From: an uncultured Prevotella sp.
GTDB taxonomy: Bacteria; Bacteroidota; Bacteroidia; Bacteroidales; Bacteroidaceae
Assembly: GCA_900555035.1 (NCBI GenBank)
Contig: USJX01000010.1
Coordinates: 1 to 56,547, forward strand
DNA length: 56,547 nucleotides
Reading direction: 5' to 3'
The position numbers and the translations under genes are program-made. Below are positions 51,526-56,547 of this stretch, one piece after another. Position 1 is the stretch's first letter. Every line of letters begins with the position of its first letter. The notes under the pieces were generated by a model. It saw only the letters and a list, made by a program, of their open reading frames with translations. It did no database searches and had not been told where the DNA came from.

Positions 51526-52676
51526 ATGGCAAGAGTGAAAAATCCGTTTATCGTAACGGGAAAGATAGAAAAAGAATACTTCTGCGATAGAGTAGTAGAA
51601 TCGAAAGCTATCGAGAAGGCTATCAGTAATGGCAACAATCTCGTGTTGATTTCTCCTCGAAGAATGGGCAAGACGGGATTGGTACGCTATTGCTATGACT
51701 TCGAGTTTGATAAGGATGAATACTATACTTTCTTCATCGACATACTGCATACCACTAGTTTGCAGGAGTTTACTTACCTGCTGGGACGCAAGATTTATGA
51801 GACTGTGTTGTCTAAGAGTAAGAAGATGATGACGACATTTATCCACACATTGAAGTCTATCAGTGGACAGTTTGGCTTTGATCCTGTTTCGAATACTCCA
51901 ACATTCGACTTGAGTTTGGGTGATATAGTTCGTCCCGAACTGACCCTCGAAGAGATTTTTTATTATCTGGAACATGCCGACCGTCCTTGCATTGTAACCA
52001 TAGACGAGTTTCAGCAGATAGCCAAATATCCCGAAAAAATGTAGAAGCCTTGCTCCGTACCCACATTCAGAATATGGGCAATTGCCAGTTTATCTTTGCG
52101 GGTAGTGAGTATCATATTATGCAGGAGATGTTCCTCTCTGCAGCCCATCCTTTCTATAAGAGTTCTGATATTTTGGAGTTGAAACCGATAGAAGAGCAGG
52201 TGTATTCAGACTTTGTAGCTTCGTGGATGCGGCATTATCATAGAAGCATTGAGCCGGAGCTGGTAAGCAAGGTGTATCAGCTGTTCCGGGGTAATACGTA
52301 TGGAATGCAGCGAACCTTCAATGAGGTGTTTGCCTTGATGAATGATGGCGAAACATGTACGCAGGAAGTTGTTCTTCTTGCTATCAATAATATAGTGGAT
52401 TCCAAGGAGCCGTTGTTTCAGGAGATGCTCTCGAATATTCCAGAGAAACAGAAACCTTTGCTCTATGCGATAGCATCGGATGGCGAGGTGGAGAAGATTA
52501 CTTCTGCCGCCTTTATCCGTAAGCATAAGCTTGCTTCGGCTAGTGCTATCCAATATGCTGCCCGCCAGTTGATGTTGAATGGTATGATAACCAAACTCCA
52601 TGGTAAATTCTCCTTGAATGAACAGTTCTTTGATATTTGGATAAACCGGATGTATGGCAACGGATTGACTTTTTAG
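51526..52676 (+). pseudogene. Archaeal-type AAA ATPase (ATPase_2-like), frameshifted
   Basis: Two frames, 51,526-52,044 and 51,987-52,676, read as one protein of about 383 residues with a single-base shift. The first part has FCDRVVESKAIEKA, Walker A SPRRMGKT at 43-50 and Walker B CIVTIDEFQQIA near 150-160. The second has the sensor FIFAGSEY and a C-terminal winged helix. The break is at a run of six A (52,034-52,039), where seven would restore EKNVEALL. It is a recent mutation, sequencing error or slippage site; everything else is intact. A locus-specific operator precedes it, as with the other accessory ATPases. Confidence 0.85.
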
Positions 52677-52706
52677 AAAGAAAATCCGGTAGATTTGGTT
52701 AAATAT

Positions 52707-52763
52707 CAAAAATTATAAATGTAATTGTAATAAGAGTATTTATAATTTTTGTACCTTTGTACC
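52707..52763 (+). promoter_or_regulatory. trmB promoter with a 14-bp inverted repeat, shared with the helicase
   Basis: CAAAAATTATAAAT (52,707-52,720) and ATTTATAATTTTTG (52,738-52,751) are perfect inverted repeats, followed directly by -7 TACCTTTG (52,752-52,759). About 47 of 58 positions match the helicase promoter block at 6222-6165 read on the minus strand. Confidence 0.75.
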
Positions 52764-52785
52764 CAAACGAAGAAAAAAAGAATCA

Positions 52786-53556
52786 ATGAGCAAAGGAAAA
52801 TTAGCTAAGTTTGCGGATATGGAGCGTTTCGAGAACGTGTTCCAGTATCCATATAGTGTTGTAGATGACGTGCCTTTCGATATGAAGGGCAAGTGGCGTG
52901 AGATGTATTTCCACAATGATAACCCTATCGTGCTGGAGTTGGGATGCGGCAAGGGTGAATATACCGTGGAACTTGCCAAGCTCTATCCAGAGATGAACTT
53001 CATCGGTGTGGATATCAAGGGTGCACGAATGTGGACCGGTGCCAAGAAGGCGATAGAGGAAGGACAGAAGAACGTGGCTTTTCTCCGTACCAACATCGAG
53101 ATTATCGACCGCTTCTTTGCCGAGGATGAGGTGCAGGAAATCTGGCTCACCTTCTCTGACCCGCAGATGAAGAACCCTCGTAAGCGTCTTACATCTACTT
53201 ACTTCATGAACCGTTATCGCCACTTCCTCGTGGATGGCGGTATCATCCATCTGAAGACGGACTCCAACTTCCTCTTCACCTATACTACTTGTATGGTGGA
53301 TGGCAACCATCTGCCAGTACTCTTCCGCACCGAGGACCTCTATCATCAGGAGGGTATCGATGAGGAAACCCGTAAGATTCTCTCTATCCAGACCTATTAT
53401 GAGAGTATGTGGATAGAGCGTGGCTTGAACATCAAGTATCAGAAGTTTGCCTTGCCACGTGAGGGTGAGCTGGTGGAACCTGATGTTGAGATTCCGCTGG
53501 ATGATTATCGCAGTTATCGCCGTGATAAGCGAAGCTCGAAAGATACAGCGAAGTAA
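52786..53556 (+). CDS. trmB: tRNA (guanine-N7)-methyltransferase
   Basis: Methylates G46 of tRNAs using S-adenosylmethionine. In the 256-residue Rossmann-fold protein, the SAM site is LELGCGKGEYTVELA near 47-61 and the following FIGVDIKG. The catalytic block is WLTFSDPQMKNPRKRLT near 122-138, and LKTDSNFLF lies near 160. The C-terminal extension of about 40 residues beyond the core is modest and lysine/arginine-rich. It has a promoter with a long inverted repeat and a strong terminator. Confidence 0.93.
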   Translation: MSKGKLAKFADMERFENVFQYPYSVVDDVPFDMKGKWREMYFHNDNPIVLELGCGKGEYTVELAKLYPEMNFIGVDIKGARMWTGAKKAIEEGQKNVAFLRTNIEIIDRFFAEDEVQEIWLTFSDPQMKNPRKRLTSTYFMNRYRHFLVDGGIIHLKTDSNFLFTYTTCMVDGNHLPVLFRTEDLYHQEGIDEETRKILSIQTYYESMWIERGLNIKYQKFALPREGELVEPDVEIPLDDYRSYRRDKRSSKDTAK

Positions 53557-53580
53557 GTTATCGCAATATATATCTAAAAA

Positions 53581-53627
53581 CGCCCAACTGCTGATATGTG
53601 GTTGCACATCAGCAGTTGGGCGCTTTT
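53581..53627 (+). terminator. Strong terminator after trmB
   Basis: CGCCCAACTGCTGAT and ATCAGCAGTTGGGCG form a perfect 15-bp stem followed by CTTTT. Confidence 0.92.
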
Positions 53628-53745
53628 CTTGCCGTTATCGGCAAAAATGAGGGAGGATAATCGCTTTTTTCGTTGTTTCCTTGCCGTTATCGGCAAAAAG
53701 TGTTATATTTGCAGTCGAAATACAAACATAAACTTGCCGATAAAA
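53628..53745 (+). repeat. Palindromic operator copies at 52-53-bp spacing in the Fic promoter
   Basis: CTTGCCGTTATCGGCAAAAA occurs at 53,628-53,647 and 53,680-53,699; TTGCCG and CGGCAA are perfect inverted arms. A half site, CTTGCCGATAAAA, begins at 53,733 and reaches the start codon. Copies begin 52 and 53 bp apart, five helical turns. The second lies in the promoter spacer directly before the -7 TATATTTG (53,704-53,711). Confidence 0.9.
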
Positions 53746-53746
53746 T

Positions 53747-54640
53747 ATGGATTATATATCAGTGAAAGAGTTTGCGCAGAAGTATGGGGTATCAGAACGA
53801 ACTGCGCGTAATTATTGTGCTTCCGGGAAAATTGAGGGAGTAGTGTTGGTGGGAAAGACATGGAATATTCCTGCCGATGCAACCTTGCCTATGCGTAAAT
53901 CCAAGAAGCAACAGGTTTCTCCTCTTCTTTCTATCCTTCGGGAACAGAAGAATATGAAGCTGAAAGGAGGCATTTATCATCGTACTCAAATAGACTTAAC
54001 CTATAATTCCAATCATATCGAAGGAAGCAGGTTGTCGCATGAGCAGACCCGTTTTATTTTTGAAACCAATACGATAGGCATTACCGACCAAAGTGTAAGG
54101 GTGGATGATATCATTGAGACAACCAATCACTTCAGGTGTATCGATTTGATTATTGATCAGGCTGATGAGAAGTTGACCGAAAACTTCATCAAGAAACTTC
54201 ATCTTATTCTCAAGTCAGGAACTTCTGATAGCACCAAAGATTGGTTTATGGTGGGAGATTACAAACGCTTTCCAAATGAAGTGGGGGGAATAGAAACTTG
54301 TGAACCGGAAATGGTACACAAGGAGATGGTAAGATTGCTGAAGGAGTATAATGCCAAGAAAGAAAAAACGCTGGAGGATATTATCGATTTCCATCAGCGC
54401 TTTGAGTCTATTCATCCTTTCCAAGACGGTAATGGAAGGGTGGGGCGATTGATCATGTTCAAGGAGTGCCTAAGCAATGGTATTGTTCCGTTCATCATCA
54501 CAGACGAGTTGAAGATGTTTTATTATAGAGGATTGCACGAATGGAATCATATTAAAGGTTATCTGATGGATACTTGTCTTACAGCACAGGACTTCTATAA
54601 GCGTCTGCTCGATTACTTCCAGATTAAATATCATGACTAG
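53747..54640 (+). CDS. Fic-domain protein with N-terminal HTH
   Basis: A 297-residue probable AMP-transferase that is also a likely DNA-binding autoregulator. Residues 1-45 (YISVKEFAQKYGVSERTARNYCASGKIEG) are an excisionase/MerR-like helix-turn-helix. The Fic core carries HPFQDGNGRVGRL near 222-234. The N-terminal inhibitory motif (S/T)xxxE(G/N) is present as SNHIEG near 88-93, so the protein belongs to the class with a built-in antitoxin helix. Palindromes around its own promoter fit self-repression through the HTH. It is not linked to a separate antitoxin. Targets are unknown. Confidence 0.9.
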   Translation: MDYISVKEFAQKYGVSERTARNYCASGKIEGVVLVGKTWNIPADATLPMRKSKKQQVSPLLSILREQKNMKLKGGIYHRTQIDLTYNSNHIEGSRLSHEQTRFIFETNTIGITDQSVRVDDIIETTNHFRCIDLIIDQADEKLTENFIKKLHLILKSGTSDSTKDWFMVGDYKRFPNEVGGIETCEPEMVHKEMVRLLKEYNAKKEKTLEDIIDFHQRFESIHPFQDGNGRVGRLIMFKECLSNGIVPFIITDELKMFYYRGLHEWNHIKGYLMDTCLTAQDFYKRLLDYFQIKYHD

Positions 54641-54727
54641 TCTTAGGCTAGGGATATGTATAGTATGTTATTCTCTTACTATATCTTTTGTTAAATCTGG
54701 GAATAATCTTATTGAATTCAAGAAAAA

Positions 54728-54757
54728 AAGGTGGAAATGCTTGGTGTTTCCGCCTTA
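54728..54757 (+). terminator. Terminator after the Fic gene
   Basis: AAGGTGGAAA and TTTCCGCCTT pair over 10 bp (one wobble) around a 9-nt loop, followed by ATTTTATT. Confidence 0.7.
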
Positions 54758-54763
54758 TTTTAT

Positions 54764-54771
54764 TAAATTTG
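54764..54771 (+). promoter_or_regulatory. -7 promoter element ahead of the GH3 remnant
   Basis: TAAATTTG followed by CAGC, immediately after the terminator. It would transcribe the truncated GH3 frame. Confidence 0.6.
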
Positions 54772-54797
54772 CAGCAAGTTTTTGAAGAAATGCAGTA

Positions 54798-55367
54798 TTG
54801 TACACCTACAAGAATCTGCTGGATTGGAGCAAGGGTAACATCAAGGGTTACGATTATAGCAACCACGAGGAGGATATCTACGTAGGTTATCGCTACTTTG
54901 ATACCTTCAAGAAAAATGTGGCTTATCCTTTCGGTTATGGTTTGAGCTATACTACCTTCGAGTTTGGCAAGCCATCAGTCAAGGCAAAAGGCAACAATAT
55001 TGAGGTAAGCGTAACCATCAAGAACACCGGTAAGGTTGCCGGCAAGGAAGTTGCTGAGGTTTATGTTACCGCTCCAAAGGGTGCTTACGAGAAGCCAGCC
55101 AAGGAACTCAAGACCTTCGGCAAGACCAAGTTGCTGAAGCCAGGTGAGAGCCAGACTTTGAAGATGACCCTCGAAAAGCGCGATCTTGCCAGCTTCGATG
55201 AGGCTAACAGCCAGTGGAAGGTAGATGCAGGTAACTATCTCTTCAAGGTAGGTAGCGATGTGGAGAACATCAAGGGTACTGCTACATTGAAGGTGTCTGA
55301 ATACACCGAGAAGACAAGCAATGCCTGCGCTCCTAAGGTTCAGTTGAACTATCTGAAGCAGAAATAA
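54798..55367 (+). pseudogene. C-terminal remnant of a GH3 beta-glucosidase/xylosidase
   Basis: 189 residues: EEDIYVGYRYFDTF, VAYPFGYGLSYTTFEFG, then a fibronectin-III-like domain (VSVTIKNTGKVAGKEVAEVYV, KELKTFGKTKLLKPGESQTL). This is the end of the second catalytic subdomain plus the C-terminal FnIII domain of GH3. The whole (beta/alpha)8 barrel and nucleophile, about 550 residues, are missing. The break lies near 54,790-54,850, just after a promoter. Translation from the ATG at 54,798 is possible, but no hydrolase activity is. Confidence 0.88.
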
Positions 55368-55402
55368 TTTGTGGTTTGTGCAAAATGAAATAGATTAAAC
55401 AG

Positions 55403-55441
55403 AAACGCCTCTATCCCAGAAAAAGAGATAGAGGCGTTTTT
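55403..55441. terminator. Bidirectional terminator
   Basis: AAACGCCTCTAT and ATAGAGGCGTTT form a perfect 12-bp stem followed by TTTATT, between the GH3 remnant and the convergent HipA-like gene. Confidence 0.88.
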
Positions 55442-55500
55442 ATTGTAATTCCGTTGTAAGGAATAGACCACACAGCGCACGCAGATAGTTCGCTTTTATT

Positions 55501-56547
55501 CTAGCATTGTTCGGTTACCTCTTCGTAGATTTCGCGGCATCTCTTTTCCTTCATTTTATTCTTTACGCCAACGGCAATCATGTCCTCTACGGTCGGATGC
55601 CCAGTTCCATTTACAGATGTTGCGTGTTCACCATTATATCCCTCGGTGCAATGGGTGAGGTCGTAGGCAGGAGCTAAATGCCAATGCCATTTGCCATCGC
55701 TCTCTTTCTGAACCAAGAAAGAGAAGTTCTTGCAGTGGTCATCCTTGTTGTCCATTATATAATTAAAAACCATGCGGCGGAACATCTCTTCCACATCCTC
55801 TTGGCTCTGAGTAAGATAACCTGTAAGCGCCAAAAGGTTGAGATAATCGAGAATGGGGTTGGAAAGGGAAACGTTGAGCAAGGCTCCAGCTGTGGCTACG
55901 TGAATACGTTCGCCTGTTGGAGAAATGTCAAAGCGACGGCAGGCAAAATACTTGTCGTTTACCAGTTTGAAGTCGGGTACTTGGATACCACATTGCTTGG
56001 CTATCTCATTATAATGATACTCTTGCTTTCCCATATCTTGTGGGTCATAGGTATGGCGAAACTTGACCAACCAATGACCATCCTCATTTGTAAAAATGGC
56101 TTTCGGGCGACAACCGCCACTATTACCACTATTATATAATAATAATCCTGCGTCATTATCCTGTTGCTCCTTCAATACTTCCAAGGCTTTGGCTTGTAAA
56201 AGGTCAAAGTCCTCAATCTCGTGTCCAGTCTGGATAGAAGTTATAGGTTCGTAGGTCAATGCGCCCATACCTCCATTGCCCACGATGCTCAGTCGGTCGA
56301 GAGCAGATAGCTCAAAGTCGTTGATACCCTCTTTTAGCAAGGCTTTATGCAATAGGTATCTACCATATCCATCGGGAAGGCTGTCTTCGAAGATGCCAAA
56401 GTTCCCGTTGAAAGGGGTGGCTTTGGCAATGAAAAGACTGGGCTTCAGTGGCAATTCCAACGGAGATATACTAAAGCCAGATGCCAACCACAGATTGTCA
56501 TACTCGAAGGTGCATACCTTTCCATCGGCACTCAATGACAGTGTGCC
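55501..56547 (-). CDS. HipA-like serine/threonine kinase, 5' end outside the window
   Basis: The frame is open to the window edge; residues before the first visible Met (GTLSLSADGK) match the HipA N-terminal domain, so the gene starts further upstream and the Met at 56,535 is not its start. Visible features are LSIVGNGGMGALTYEP (HipA N-terminal subdomain), the kinase lysine region WLVKFR, the catalytic loop NKDDHCKNFSF, and the metal-binding APAYDLT. HipA kinases phosphorylate targets such as glutamyl-tRNA synthetase and form toxin-antitoxin pairs with an HTH protein HipB, which would lie outside the window if present. Confidence 0.88.
   Translation of the reverse strand, partial: GTLSLSADGKVCTFEYDNLWLASGFSISPLELPLKPSLFIAKATPFNGNFGIFEDSLPDGYGRYLLHKALLKEGINDFELSALDRLSIVGNGGMGALTYEPITSIQTGHEIEDFDLLQAKALEVLKEQQDNDAGLLLYNSGNSGGCRPKAIFTNEDGHWLVKFRHTYDPQDMGKQEYHYNEIAKQCGIQVPDFKLVNDKYFACRRFDISPTGERIHVATAGALLNVSLSNPILDYLNLLALTGYLTQSQEDVEEMFRRMVFNYIMDNKDDHCKNFSFLVQKESDGKWHWHLAPAYDLTHCTEGYNGEHATSVNGTGHPTVEDMIAVGVKNKMKEKRCREIYEEVTEQC

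Noticed and set aside
52034..52044. Programmed ribosomal frameshift in the ATPase
   Set aside because: An A6 run is present, but there is no downstream pseudoknot or upstream Shine-Dalgarno-like signal that I can see, and the family is not known for frameshifting; loss of one base is simpler.

Overview
The window is Bacteroidota DNA, most likely from Prevotellaceae (a Segatella/Prevotella copri-like gut bacterium). The evidence is a SusC/SusD pair, a one-protein hybrid two-component regulator, type-IX-secretion-like C-terminal tails, DUF5687 and fimbrillin-like lipoproteins, and above all the Bacteroidota promoter (-33 TTTG, about 20 bp, -7 TAnnTTTG) in front of most genes. Genus is inferred from general knowledge; no database was searched.

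Layout. 1-10 kb holds housekeeping and salvage genes: a partial tRNA-Leu(CAA), mannose-1-phosphate guanylyltransferase, a HIT protein, GreA, a Dna2-like nuclease-helicase, and a purine-salvage group (guanine deaminase, NCS2 permease, xanthine phosphoribosyltransferase) interrupted by an unusual hydrolase/HAD fusion. 10-21 kb carries two secreted proteases (M6 metalloprotease and a 2630-residue subtilase) and an SGNH esterase. 21.9-26.2 kb is accessory DNA: two unrelated AAA ATPases around a fimbrillin-like lipoprotein. 26.5-35.7 kb is a SusC/SusD locus with a surface lipoprotein, a second M6 protease and a TonB-domain lipoprotein; it carries peptidases where glycoside hydrolases would be expected. 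35.7-37.97 kb is a graveyard of mobile DNA: an ADP-ribosyltransferase-like gene with a small partner gene, a 5' fragment of a group II intron, a 22-bp tandem array, and a VapE/DUF3874 remnant inside a long inverted repeat. 38-49 kb is a compact xylan-use cluster: GH67 and HTCS on the minus strand, and esterase, GPH transporter, GH10 and GH43 on the plus strand. 49.2-56.5 kb has a DUF5687/ABC pair, a frameshifted ATPase, trmB, a Fic protein with an N-terminal HTH, a 5'-truncated GH3 remnant and a HipA-like kinase cut by the window end.

The most notable signal is not a protein. Several accessory genes (ATPases at 21.9 and 24.9 kb, guanine deaminase at 6.4 kb, Fic at 53.7 kb) have locus-specific repeats packed around their promoters. 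At three of them the repeat period is 32-33 bp (three helical turns) and at Fic it is 52-53 bp (five turns). The repeat sequence differs at every locus while the geometry is kept. One of these loci (21,891-23,314) looks like an inserted cassette flanked by a 12-bp direct repeat, which has parted a promoter from its ribosome-binding site. Separately, the Dna2-like helicase and trmB share an approximately 58-bp promoter block.
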